From Argopecten irradians (Eukaryota > Mollusca > Bivalvia > Pectinida > Pectinidae), in the NCBI RefSeq assembly GCF_041381155.1, contig NC_091135.1, positions 67,111,067 to 67,175,066 of the forward strand: a stretch of DNA of 64,000 nt. The letters are read 5' to 3'. Of this stretch, positions 25,395 to 38,311 are shown in pieces (position 1 is the first letter of the stretch; each line of letters starts with the position of its first letter). A program made the translations under genes and the position numbers. Under the pieces are notes generated by a model, which saw only the letters and a list, made by a program, of their open reading frames with translations, was not told where the DNA came from and made no database searches.

Positions 25395-26441
25395 AATTGG
25401 ATTCTGAACAAAACTTATAGGTTGTATGTTTTATTCATACCGTTACAACTGTTAATTATATTTATTCTATGCTTAGGACAGAAATATTCGGAGGAAAATA
25501 TCCAATTTGGAAAAAATTCTTCCATTTGCTTCTGATAGCAGCGACTGGACATCGAGAAAATACACAACCAAATTATTCCTAGATTATCTTTTACATGTAT
25601 ACAACATATGTATGTGGATTGTGGACATTTTGTGACTGTCATAAAAATTGCTTGCTCCTTTGGTGTCTTGATAAAGTGGCAGATCGTCTAGATAATTTGA
25701 CAATATTTTTGTTAGCGCTTTTAGATTCACTTATTTTTGTCATCATATACATGAACTAACCAAAATGAAATGATATACTATTGAAATGCTTACAAAGTGG
25801 GTACTTTATAATCAATAAAATTTGATCAATCTCAAACCATTAACGTTTATAGCCGCTCCCAGTATATTAACGATTTATATAAATAAATTACTTTTTTTAC
25901 AGTTTAGAAGGACACGAGTATAATACTGATGATTGATATAAGATAATGGAATGCTATCTATGAAATCACATTGTCAAAGTGTATCATACAACTCATTTGG
26001 TTGCTAGTTCCTGTTTCTTCCCTGACGAATAACACCTTCACAACCGCATTCCCTTATAAAACAGGTTGTGGACATGACAAATACAATTCAGTGTCATACT
26101 TGCTCTTGTTTTCTACATAACGTCTATTGTAAATTGTAAATTGTTCACCCTTGATTTGAACCCATACATGCTGATGTAATGTCATGTTTAAATGATTGTC
26201 AGGCTTTGTGTTACGTTACGATGCCATTATCGGTTTAACTGTTGTATAGACTAATTCGGACATTTGTATTTTTCGCATTTCCCAATGCCGCCATTATAAG
26301 TGAAGGTGCTACAACATGCACAAGCGGTTTCAAGCATTAGTCTGTAACCATCCATGGCTAAAATGTATACTAAAACACTATCATCTAAACTACCCTATAT
26401 CGCTCGTTTGTCCAAAGCTGCGTTATCACAGATACGTATTT
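25395..26441. other. non-coding gap
   Basis: AT-rich intergenic sequence. The - frame at 25415-25642 is unrecognisable. No splice-flanked exon or RNA gene was found. Confidence 0.4.
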
Positions 26442-26565
26442 CCTGATTTCTCGAAACAAACTTAAGTCAAAAATTGACTTAAGTCATAAATTTTCATATA
26501 AGTTACATAGGAGAAAAACTTGAAGTTTTGACTTAAGTCTGCACTTAAGTTTCGAGAAATCGGGC
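26442..26565. mobile_element. 124-bp inverted-repeat element (MITE-like)
   Basis: The left end CCTGATTTCTCGAAACAAAC, followed by TTAAGTC, is matched by the inverted right end GACTTAAGTCTGCACTTAAG, followed by TTTCGAGAAATCGGGC. ACTTAAGT is repeated inside. It is too small to code for anything. Confidence 0.65.
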
Positions 26566-27745
26566 CTGCAGACTAAGCGCCTACTGTGGTTATTTATTAC
26601 TCTCTCGACATCAGACCGCCGAACGTTTTACATTTTGTTGCTAGTATTGATATAAGTCGATAATTGCTTACATTTCCATATTGCAATCAGATCATAAAAA
26701 AACTCGTACAGATAACAACTGATCCTACGAAAAGGATTATTATAGAAATCGTTAGTTAAGATAACCAAAGACTCCACCAGATCAGAATTAATGCCAATGT
26801 CCATCACTGTTCAAGACATCGTCATAGACTGAACATTATTGCATTAAAGAACAGTCAATTTGCTGACCGATTGTTTTTCATATATTTTGTTTTTAATTGT
26901 TCGTAATTGGAGCGAAAGAAGTAGTGTCATTATAAATGAACACTGAACTTGTGTTGATTATGGAAAACACTAATCTCTCCATATTGTAAGTATTGGTACG
27001 TGGCATTTTCATTTGGGTTATGGAAAACGTTTGAAGTGTTATTAGATTTTTACGTATAGTATATACACATGTTAACAAATTCCATTGCAGTAAATAATAT
27101 TGCAGAAAAGGATGTCTGCGAGACTTGACTTACTATATCACAGGGACTCGAGAGACTGATTTATGTAAACTTTGTCAAATATGATACTGACGTATTATAA
27201 AAAAAAAATTGGCTGCACAAATCCTTTAACCGTGATAACATTGATCAAACGTAGGGATAGGGGGAGTTGTAAGATGTAAACCCTCTGAGCTGTGATAATT
27301 GTGTGTCAGTATGAACTGAATGTAAACCCTTTCCAGACGTCTCTAGAAATGCCTATAAAAGTTATTATAAAACTTAGTAAAGGTCCCAATATGAAGTGAC
27401 AGTCACTAATTTTCGAGATCCATGTGCACGTGGGGATATCTGTGTTGCACAGCTCGTTCACACCCGTAACATAGATCACAATGAATGCTTAGAGACCCTG
27501 GTATCCTGGTGGGCCACCTAATCCTCAGTGTTATCGTCTGTTCCTGGTTACTTTCGACAGTTGTGATTATAAGATCTGAATGAGTAAAGGTTTATTTAAC
27601 TAAACATAAGAGGATGTGACAGTGTTCGGTCTGTGAAACATGTTTATATCGTATGTCAGTAGACTGATGGGGCGTCAGATAACGGAATACCAGGAACCTA
27701 CAGTACAAACCGTCAACAATTAATACCCCAACAACGAGAACAGTA
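26566..27745. other. non-coding gap
   Basis: AT-rich intergenic sequence with no recognised gene, RNA or repeat. The - frame at 26893-27078 has no identifiable domain. Confidence 0.4.
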
Positions 27746-27912
27746 AACACGTTTGGTCATTTCTAGCCCACACGTTTGGTCATTTCTTGCCCACACGTTT
27801 GGTCATTTCTAGCCCACACGTTTGGTCATTTCTAGCCCACACGTTTGGTCATTTCTAGCCCACACGTTTGGTCATTTCTAGCCCACACGTTTGGTCATTT
27901 CTAGCCCACAGT
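27746..27912. repeat. 23-bp minisatellite, seven copies
   Basis: Seven nearly identical tandem copies of a unit with CACGTTTGGTCATTTCTAGC plus CCA. One copy has TTGC instead of TAGC. The near-identity suggests recent expansion. Confidence 0.95.
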
Positions 27913-29137
27913 ATAAACGTCTGTTAAGTCTTATTTCTATTTCATCAAGTTGTCTTAATAATAAACTAAAAATGCGGATTCCATTTTGTTTCACAAAAGT
28001 CTTATGCTTACTTTTTATCAAGAAATCTAAAACCGAGTTACAGCAGTGTAATTTGGGTATCTAAGAGACATGTTAACTAGACCACGATATATCTTACCTT
28101 TATCCCCATTTGCCCAAGGCTATTGAAGGGCGATGCATTTATATGAACTTAAAGTAGTAGTTACAACCACGTTTAAAATTGTTCAAAAGATATCGTCCTG
28201 TCAAGAAATATTAATACCTTGGTATATTTGCCTTTAAAGTCAAGTTTAGGTCAAGGTCATCGTGACCAAATGATGCAAACAGCAGTGGTTTATGCAAGTA
28301 AACTGTAAGATGTACATGTATGTTCTCTCAGGGTTTATAACTTGTTTTCAAATTTTACCTTGACAAAATAAAATGATCCCATATAAAATTTTTATCACTT
28401 TCATTTTCATTAAACAGTTTGACCGATAACATCATCCTAGTGTACCAACGAACATTCGAAAACAAGTTTGAACTTTGGTAACATTTTAATGTAATGCACT
28501 GCACATTGTTTTGATACGATTCAGATTATATGTTTTACAGATTTCTTAAGCGGTTCAGATATATTTGTACGAAGGTGAATAAGATTCTTAAACTTGTACA
28601 TTTATTTGACCTTCGAACTTAAGAATGGAATATTAACAACTAATTGAAAATCTATAGATATTTTAAAGACATTTTCCCTTTAAGTTTGCAATCAGCAAGT
28701 CGCATACTCGCGTCTGTTCTGTATATTGCCTTTACATCACTTATAAATCTTGTTAACTGGAGAACTTATTCCGGACCTGTCATACACGATGTATATAAAC
28801 GGAAACTGTGACCTATATAAGTACGTATATAGTATCGGTCACTGACCCACATAACTTATAAGAAATAACACATCCTTTCTTCAACAGTAATATATATATA
28901 CACATGCGTTGTTGTTTCTTCAAGAAAGAGTATTTTAAATCTTCTCAATAGACATGAAAATAAATGAACAAAATAAATCAATAAACAAAACAAAAATAGA
29001 GGATAAATGACCCATTATCCCTAACAAAAAAGAAGTTATTACAAAACTAGACATATCTCTGACAAACAATGCCGAAATATAATGTAAACGGCACAATGAT
29101 TTTTTACATGCCAAGTAACCTTTTGGTTTTTTTATTC
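27913..29137. other. non-coding gap
   Basis: AT-rich intergenic sequence. A short AT run lies near 28890-28900. The - frame at 28935-29153 runs into the next repeat and is not recognisable. Confidence 0.4.
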
Positions 29138-29358
29138 GTCGTGTTAACATCAACGCTTAAAAAGAATTATATGTTATTTCTGTCGTGTTAACATCAACGC
29201 TTAAAAAGAATTATATGTTATTTCTGTCGTGTTAACGTCAACGCTTAAAAAGAATTATATGTTATTTCTGTCGTGTTAACGTCAACGCTTAAAAAGAATT
29301 ATATGTTATTTCTGTCGTGTTAACATCAACGCTTAAAAAGAATTATATGTTATTTCTG
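29138..29358. repeat. 44-bp tandem repeat, five copies
   Basis: Five tandem copies of a 44-bp unit starting GTCGTGTTAACATCAACGCT and ending TATATGTTATTTCT (starts at 29138 and 29182, then every 44 bp). The only variation noticed is GTTAACATC versus GTTAACGTC in the third and fourth copies. Confidence 0.95.
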
Positions 29359-29659
29359 CTTCTAGAATACACTCTTATTGTTTTATTGTTTCGAAAAGAT
29401 GCTGATGTAAATACCAAGCCTCTCAATACTCATCATCAGTTATCTATATTCACTGTTTGTGATTTTCGTCAAATTTTTATTTCTTACTTTTAGCCACGAA
29501 AAACTTCCTGATTCATCCCGTTATCTAGTAGGACCGTTATCTCTCGCCTTGTCATTTCAAACTTCCTTCTACTATCACCTTCACGCACACTCTAAATCGA
29601 AAATGTTTGTTTGATATGAGATAGCATAAATCTTTGTATTGAATAGACAATCTACGTAA
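29359..29659. other. unique spacer
   Basis: Non-coding sequence between the 44-bp and 38-bp arrays; nothing recognised. Confidence 0.4.
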
Positions 29660-32600
29660 TTCTGTGTAACCACCCCTAAATCACATAGTCTAAACACTTC
29701 AAACTAAATCACATAGTCTAAACACTTCTGAGAAGCCACCCTTAAATTATATAGTCTACATCTGAGAAGCCACCCCTAAATTATATAGTCTACATCTGAG
29801 AAGCCACTCTAAATTATATAGTCTACATACTTCTGAGAAGCCACCCCTAAATTATATAGTCTACACACTTCTGAGAAGCCACCACTAAATTATATAGTCT
29901 ACATACTTCTGAGAAGCCACCCCTAAATTATATAGTCTACACACTTCTGAGAAGCCACCACTAAATTATATAGTCTACACACTTCTGAGAAGCCACCCCT
30001 AAATTATATAGTCTACACACTTCTGAGAAGCCACCACTAAATTATATAGTCTACACACTTCTGAGAAGCCACCCCTAAATTATATAGTCTACATACTTCT
30101 GAGAAGCCACCCCTAAATTATATAGTCTAATCTGAGAAGCCACCCTAAATATCTGAGAAGCTATCTGAGAAGCCACCCTAAATTATATAGTCTACATCTG
30201 AGAAGCCACCCTAAATTATATAGTCTACATACTTCTGAGAAGCCACCCTAAATTATATAGTCTACATACTTCTGAGAAGCCACCCTAAATTATATAGTCT
30301 ACTTCTGAGAAGCCACCCTAAATTATATAGTCTACATACTTCTGAGAAGCCACCCCTAAATTATATAGTCTACACACTTCTGAGAAGCCACCCCTAAATT
30401 ATATAGTCTACACACTTCTGAGAAGCCACCCCTAAATTATATAGTCTACATACTTCTGAGAAGCCACCCCTAAATTATATAGTCTACATACTTCTGAGAA
30501 GCCACCCTAAATTATATAGTCTACATACTTCTGAGAAGCCACCCCTAAATCACAATAGTCTACACACTTCTGAGAAGCCATCCCTAAATTATATAGTCTA
30601 CATACTTCTGAGAAGCCACCCCTAAATCACATAGTCTACATACTTCTGAGAAGCCACCCCTAAATCACATAGTCTACACACTTCTGAGAAGCCACCCCTA
30701 AATTATATAGTCTACATACTTCTGAGAAGCCACCCCTAAATTATATAGTCTAATACTTCTGAGAAGCCACCCTAAATATATGTCTACATACTTCTGAGAA
30801 GCCACCCTAAATTATATTGTCTACATACTTCTGAGAAGCCACCCTAAATTATATAGTCTCTACAATACTTCTGAGAAGCCACCCCTAAATTATATAGTCT
30901 ACACACTCTGAGAAGCCACCCTAAATTATATAGTCTACACACTTCTGAGAAGCCACCCCTAAATTATATAGTCTACACACTTCTGAGAAGTCTACACTGA
31001 GAAGCCACCCTAAATTATATAGTCTACACACTTCTGAGAAGCCACCCTAAATTATATATCTAACTACACACTTCTGAGAAGCCACCCCTAAATTATATAG
31101 TCTACACACTTCTGAGAAGCCACCCTAAATTATATAGTCTACACACTTCTGAGAAGCCACCCTAAATTATATAGTCTACATACTTCTGAGAAGCCACCCT
31201 AAAATTATACTACAATTCTGAGAAGCCACCACTCCTCTGAGAAGCCACCCTAAATTATATAGTCTACACACTTCTGAGAAGCCACCCTAAATTATATAGT
31301 CTACACACTTCTGAGAAGCCACCCCTAAATTATATAGTCTACAACTTCTGAGAAGCCACCCTAAATTATATAGTCTACACACTTCTGAGAAGCCACCCTA
31401 AATTATATAGTCTACAACTTCTGAGAAGCCACCCCTAAATTATATAGTCTACTACTTCTGAGAAGCCACCCTAAATTATATAGTCTACACACTTCTGAGA
31501 AGCCACCCTAAATTATATAGTCTACAACTTCTGAGAAGCACCCTAAATTATATAGTCTACACACTTCTGAGAAGCCACCCTAAATTATATAGTCTACACA
31601 CTTCTGAGAAGCCACCCCTAAATTATATAGTCTACACACTTCTGAGAAGCCACCCCTAAATTATATAGTCTACATACTTCTGAGAAGCCACCCCTAAATT
31701 ATATAGTCTACATACTTCTGAGAAGCCACCCCTAAATTATATAGTCTACATACTTCTGAGAAGCCACCCTAAATATATAGTCTACATACTTCTGAGAAGC
31801 CACCCCTAAATTATATAGTCTACATACTTCTGAGAAGACCCCTAAATTATATAGTCTACATACTTCTGAGAAGCCACCCCTAAATTATATAGTCTACATA
31901 CTTCTGAGAAGCCACCCTAAATTATATAGTCTACATACTTCTGAGAAGCCACCCTAAATATATATCTACATACTTCTGAGAAGCCACCCTAAATAATAGT
32001 CTACATACTTCTAGAAGCCCCCTATAATAGTCTACATACTTCTGAGAAGCCACCCCTAAATTATATAGTCTACATACTTCTGAGAAGCCACCCCTAAATT
32101 ATATAGTCTACATACTTCTGAGAAGCCACCCTAAATTATATAGTCTACACACTTCTGAGAAGCCACCCTAAATTATATAGTCTACATACTTCTGAGAAGC
32201 CACCCTAAATTATATAGTCTACATACTTCTGAGAAGCCACCCCTAAATCATATAGTCTACATACTTCTGAGAAGCCACCCCTAAATTATATAGTCTACAT
32301 ACTTCTGAGAAGCCACCCCTAAATTATATAGTCTACATACTTCTGAGAAGCCACCCCTAAATTATATAGTCTACATACTTCTGAGAAGCCACCCCTAAAT
32401 TATATAGTCTACATACTTCTGAGAAGCCACCCTAAATTATATAGTCTACATACTTCTTAGAAGCTACCCCTTAATTATATAGTCTACATACTTCTGAGAA
32501 GCCACCCCTAAATTATATAGTCTACATACTTCTGAGAAGCCACCCCTAAATTATATAGTCTACATACTTCTGAGAAGCCACCCCTAAATTATATAGTCTA

Positions 32601-35130
32601 CATACTTCTGAGAAGCCACCCCTAAATTATATAGTCTACATACTTCTGAGAAGCCACCCTAAATTATATAGTCTACATACTTCTTAGAAGCACCCCTAAA
32701 TTATATAGTCTACATACTTCTGAGAAGCCACCCCTAAATTATATAGTCTACATACTTCTGAGAAGCCACCCTAAATTATATAGTCTACATACTTCTGAGA
32801 AGCCACCCCTAAATTATATAGTCTACATACTTCTGAGAAGCCACCCCTAAATTATATAGTCTATATACTTCTGAGAAGCCACCCTAAATTATATAGTCTA
32901 CATACTTCTGAGAAGCCACCCTAAATTATATAGTCTACATACTTCTGAGAAGCCACCCTAAATTATATAGTCTACATACTTTGAGAAGCCACCCTAAATT
33001 ATATAGTCTACATACTTCTGAGAAGCCACCCCTAAATTATATAGTCTACATACTTCTGAGAAGCCACCCCTAAATTATATAGTCTACATACTTCTGAGAA
33101 GCCACCCTAAATTATATAGTCTACATACTTCTGAGAAGCCACCCCTAAATTATATAGTCTACATACTTCTGAGAAGCCACCCATAAATTAAAATATAATC
33201 TACATACTTCTGAGAAGCCACCCCTAAATTATATAGTCTACATACTTCTGAGAAGCCACCCCTAAATTATATAGTCTACATACTTCTGAGAAGCCACCCC
33301 TAAATTATATAGTCTACATACTTCTGAGAAGCCACCCCTAAATTATATAGTCTACATACTTCTGAGAAGCCACCCCTAAATTATATAGTCTACATACTTC
33401 TGAGAAGCCACCCCTAAATTATATAGTCTACATACTTCTGAGAAGCCACCCTAAATTATATAGTCTACATACTTCTGAGAAGCCACCCCTAAATTATATA
33501 GTCTACATACTTCTGAGAAGCCACCCCTAAATTATATAGTCTACATACTTCTGAGAAGCCACCCTAAATTATATAGTCTACATACTTCTGAGAAGCCACC
33601 CTAAATTATATAGTCTACATACTTCTGAGAAGCCACCCTAAATTATATAGTCTACATACTTCTGAGAAGCCACCCCTAAATTATATAGTCTACATACTTC
33701 TGAGAAGCCACCCCTAAATTATATAGTCTATATACTTCTGAGAAGCCACCCCTAAATTATATAGTCTACATCTGAGAAGCCACCCCTAAATTATATAGTC
33801 TACATCTGAGAAGCCACTCTAAATTATATAGTCTACATACTTCTGAGAAGCCACCCCTAAATTATATAGTCTACATACTTCTGAGAAGCCACCCCTAAAT
33901 TATATAGTCTATATACTTCTGAGAAGCCACCCAAATATATATTAACTGAACACCCAATTATCATACTTTCGTTATACTTCTGAGAAGCCACCCTAAAATT
34001 ATATAGTCTACATACTTCTGAGAAGCCACCCTAAATTATATAGTCTACACACTTCTGAGAAGCCACCCTAAATATATAGTCTACATACTTCTGAGAAGCC
34101 ACCCTAAATTATATAGTCTACACACTTCTGAGAAGCCACCCTAAATTATATAGTCTACAACTTCTGAGAAGCCACCCTAAATTATATGTCTAAACTTCTG
34201 AGAAGCCTAAATACTTCTGAGAAGCCACCCTAAATTATATAGTCTACATACTTCTGAGAAGCCACCCCTAAATTATATAGTCTACATACTTCTGAGAAGC
34301 CACCCTAAATTATATTGTCTAAATACTTCTGAGAAGCCACCCCTAAATTATATAGTCTACATACTTCTGAGAAGCCACCCCTAAATTATATAGTCTACAT
34401 ACTTCTGAGAAGCCACCCTAAATTATATAGTCTACATACTACTGAGAAGCCACCCTAAATTATATAGTCTACACACTTCTGAGAAGCCACCCTAAATTAT
34501 ATAGTCTACACACTTCTGAGAAGCCACCCCTAAATCACATAGTCTACATACTTCTGAGAAGCCACCCTAAATTATATAGTCTACATACTTCTGAGAAGCC
34601 ACCCCTAAATTATATAGTCTACATACTTCTGAGAAGCCACCCCTAAATTATATAGTCTAAATACTTCTGAGAAGCCACCCTAAATTATATAGTCTACATA
34701 CTTCTGAGAAGCCACCCTAAATTATATAGTCTACATACTTCTGAGAAGCCACCCTAAATTATATAGTCTACACACTTCTGAGAAGCCACCCTAAATTATA
34801 TAGTCTACATCTGAGAAGCCACCCTAAATTATATAGTCTATATACTTCTGAGAAGCCACCCTAAATTATATAGTCTACATACTTCTGAGAAGCCACCCCT
34901 AAATTATATAGTCTACACACTTCTGAGAAGCCACCCCTAAATCACATAGTCTACACACCTCTGAGAAGCCACCCTAAATTATATAGTCTACACACTTCTG
35001 AGAAGCCACCCCTAAATCACATAGTCTACATACTTCTGAGAAGCCACCCCTAAATCACATAGTCTACATACTTCTGAGAAGCCACCACTAAATTATATAG
35101 TCTACATACTTCTTAGAAGCTTCCCCTTAA
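29660..35130. repeat. 38-bp minisatellite array (about 145 units)
   Basis: The unit is 37-38 bp: TTCTGAGAAGCCACCCCTAA followed by ATTATATAGTCTACATAC or CACAC. Common variants are CCACCCTAA (one C fewer), ATCACATAG for ATTATATAG, and units lacking ACTT. Indel-rich patches occur near 30130-30180, 30980-31240, 31960-32040 and 33930-34210, while long stretches are nearly uniform. The unit has in-phase stops, and no open frame crosses the array. It lies between the ZP gene region and the 3' end of the EF-hand gene. Confidence 0.97.
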
Positions 35131-35851
35131 TTTTATATTTCCATTTGCTCGGGACTGAGACTATATAACCTTACCAAACAAAAACGGAATTTATGAGATC
35201 ATAATTCCCCTATAACTCCCGTTGGTGTAGTTATATAGTTCTGAGCGACGTCATGACGTAATAAGGCAATGCGCATTTTTTTGTGCGTACTTGCATGCTA
35301 CCAGAATGAAAACCCCCAGTTGTTCTATATTATTTGTTAATGCACGTTATTCAATTTGTCTGCAATCCTGGGAGAATTATAGGACCATTAATCCCCCAAG
35401 AAGGCAATTTAATGCTTAAATGGTACAACTTAATATGTCCTGGGATTATATCATACAAATGTATCCTTTGTGTGATTTGTCTTAAATGAAGTTAACATTA
35501 TCAGGGTTTACAAATGGTATACTTTTCTAATCCTCTTACGGCATACTTGAAATAACAGCTGGCTACTTAGATAGTATTTAAACAACAGGAAATGAGGAAA
35601 ACATCATTGTAAAGGTTAACAACACTAAAAGTCGTGACAAAAATCCAACACATGACACTTAAGGTTTGTTAAAGAATAGTTTATTAAATAACAATGAATG
35701 TATATCATAAATTACATTTCACTGACAATTCCTGTCTACCAGGCATCTCAGTATATACAATGTATAATAAGTAATATATTACACTTTATCCTGTAGTTAA
35801 TCATTTATCTAAATTAAAATTATCTAAATTCTATTCAAAATTTGTTTAAAA
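35131..35851. other. unique spacer between arrays
   Basis: AT-rich unique sequence between the 38-bp and 28-bp arrays, with no gene recognised. Confidence 0.45.
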
Positions 35852-37093
35852 CCTGTATCCTGACTTTACGGTTTGCTAACCTGTATCCTGACTTTATGGT
35901 TTGCTAACCTGTATCCTGACTTTTTAGTTTGCTAACCTGTATCATAACTTTATGGTTTGCTAATCTGTACCCTGACTTTATGGTTTGCTAACCTGTATCC
36001 TCTCTTTATGGTTTGCTAACATGTATCCTGACTTTGTGGTTTGCTAACCTGTATCCTCTCTTTATGGTTTGCTAACATGTATCCTGACTTTATGGTTTGC
36101 TAACCTGTATCCTGACTTTATGGTTTGCTAACCTGTATCCTGACTTTATGGTTTGCTAACCTGTATCCTGACTTTACGGTTTGCTAACCTGTATCCAGAC
36201 TTTACGGTTTGCTAACCTGTATCCAGACTTTATGGTTTGCTAACCTGTATCATAACTTTATGGTTTGCTAACCTGTATCCTGATTTTATGGTTTGCTAAC
36301 CTGTATCCTGACTTTACGGTTTGCTAACCTGTATCCTGACTTTATGGTTTGTTAACCTGTATCCTGACTTTACAGTTTGCTAACCTATATCATAACTTTA
36401 TGGTTTGCTTACCTGTATCCTGGCTTTATGGTTTGCTAACCTGTATCCTGACTTTATGGTTTGCAAACCTGTGTCCTGACTTTATGATTTGCTAACCTGT
36501 ATCCTGACTTTATGGTTTGCTAACCTGTACCCTGACTTTATGGTTTGCTAACCTGTGTCCTGACTTTATGGTTTGCTAACCTGTGTCCTGACTTTATGGT
36601 TTGCTAACCTGTATCCTGGCTTTATGGTTTGCTAACCTGTATCCTCTCTTTATGGTTTGCTAACCTGTATCCTTACTTTACGGTTTGCTAACCTGTATCG
36701 TGACTTTATGGTTTGCTAACCTGTATCATAACTTTATGGTTTGCTAACCTGTATCATAACTTTATGGTTTGCTAACCTGTATCCTGACTTTATGGTTTGC
36801 TAACCTGTATCCTCTCTTTATGGTTTGCTAATTTGTATCCTGACTTTATGGTTTGCTAACCTGTATCCTGATTTTATGGTTTGCTAACCTGTATCCTGAC
36901 TTTATGGTTTGCTAACCTGTATCCTGACTTTACAGTTTGTTATCCTGTATCCTGACGTAATGGTTTGCTAACTTGTATCCTGAATTGATGGTTTGCTAAC
37001 CTGTGTCCTGACTTTATGGTTTGCTAACCTGTATCCTTTCTTTATGGTTTGCTAACCCGTATCCTCTCTTTATGGTTTCATAACCTGTTTCCT
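35852..37093. repeat. 28-bp minisatellite array (about 44 units)
   Basis: The unit is 28 bp: CCTGTATCCTGACTTTATGG followed by TTTGCTAA. Variants include CTCTCTTT, CATAACTTT and GTGTCC. Phase is kept almost without indels. It directly abuts the 18-bp array, and both lie downstream of the stop codon of the EF-hand gene on -. Confidence 0.96.
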
Positions 37094-37098
37094 GACAA

Positions 37099-38110
37099 CG
37101 AAATCAGTACAGATAGTTACCTCAGTACCGGACCTCAGTACAGACAGTGACCTCAGTACAGACAGTGACCTCAGTACAGATAGTGACCTCAGTACAGATA
37201 GTGACCTCAGTACTGGCAGTGACCTCAGTACCGATAGTGACCTCAGTACAGTGACCTCAGTAGAGATAGTTACCTCAGTACAGTGACCTCTGTAGAGATA
37301 GTGGATAGTGACCTCAGTACAGACAGTGACCTCAGTACAGTGACCTCAGTAGAGATAGTGACCTCAGTACAGACAGTGACCTCAATACAGATAGTGACCT
37401 CAGTACAGACAGTGGCCTCAGTACAGATAGTGACCTCAGTACAGACAGTGACCTCAGTACAGATAGTGACATCAGTACAGTGACCTCAGTACTGGCAGTG
37501 ACTTCAGTACAGACAGTGACCTCAGTACAGACAGTGACCTCAGTACAGATAGTGACCTCAGTACAGATAGTGACCTCAGTACAGATAGTGACCTGAGTAC
37601 AGATACTGACCTCAGTACAGACAGTGACCTCAGTACAGATAGTGACCTCAGTACAGATAGTGACCTCAGTACAGTGACCTCGGTACAGATAGTGACCTCA
37701 GTACAGAAAGTGACCTCAGTAGAGATAGTGACCTCAGTAGACAGTGACCTCAGTACAGACAGTGACCTCAGTACAGATAGTAACCTCAGTACAGATAGTG
37801 ACCTCAGTACAGACAGTGACCTCAGTACAGATAGTAACCTCAGTACAGATAGTGACCTCAGTACAGATAGTAACCTCAGTATACAGATAGTGACCTCAGT
37901 ACAGACAGTGACCACAGTACAGATAGTGATCTCAGTACAGACAGTGACCTCAGTACAGATAGTGACCTCAGTACAGACAGTGACCTCAGTACAGATAGTG
38001 ACCTCAGTACAGACAGTGACCTCAGAACAGACAGTGACCTCAGTACAGACAGTGACCTCAGTACAGACAGTGACCTCAGTACAGACAGTGACCTCAGTAC
38101 AGATAGTGAC
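37099..38110. repeat. 18-bp minisatellite array (about 55 units)
   Basis: The unit is CCTCAGTACAGACAGTGA or CCTCAGTACAGATAGTGA, with shortened units (CCTCAGTACAGTGA). Because 18 is divisible by three and the unit lacks stops in several frames, long frames of about 150 codons appear on both strands (STDSDLSTDS and TSVQIVTSVQ on +, LSVLRSLSVL on -). They have no start context, no splice partners and no non-repeat sequence, so I treat them as by-products of the repeat. The array ends about 200 bp beyond the stop codon of the EF-hand gene (38312). Confidence 0.95.
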
Positions 38111-38311
38111 AAGCTAGGTCTCATACACTAGTCACCTGTACAAAATACCACATTGGAGAAGTCAGTGGGTACCAGGTAGATTACATGTTTGTGCTGTACT
38201 TTTTCTGTGATGTTATAACAGGTTTTGATGGGTAACTAGTAATCCACTTACAGATAAAAGCCCTTAGTATGTGTTATAAAATTTTGTCATTAGATGGATA
38301 TAACTGTTTTA

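Noticed and set aside
37283..38124. Ser/Asp-rich or Leu/Arg/Ser-rich coding genes of about 150 codons
   Set aside because: The 18-bp unit is stop-free in several frames on both strands, so long frames are expected by construction.
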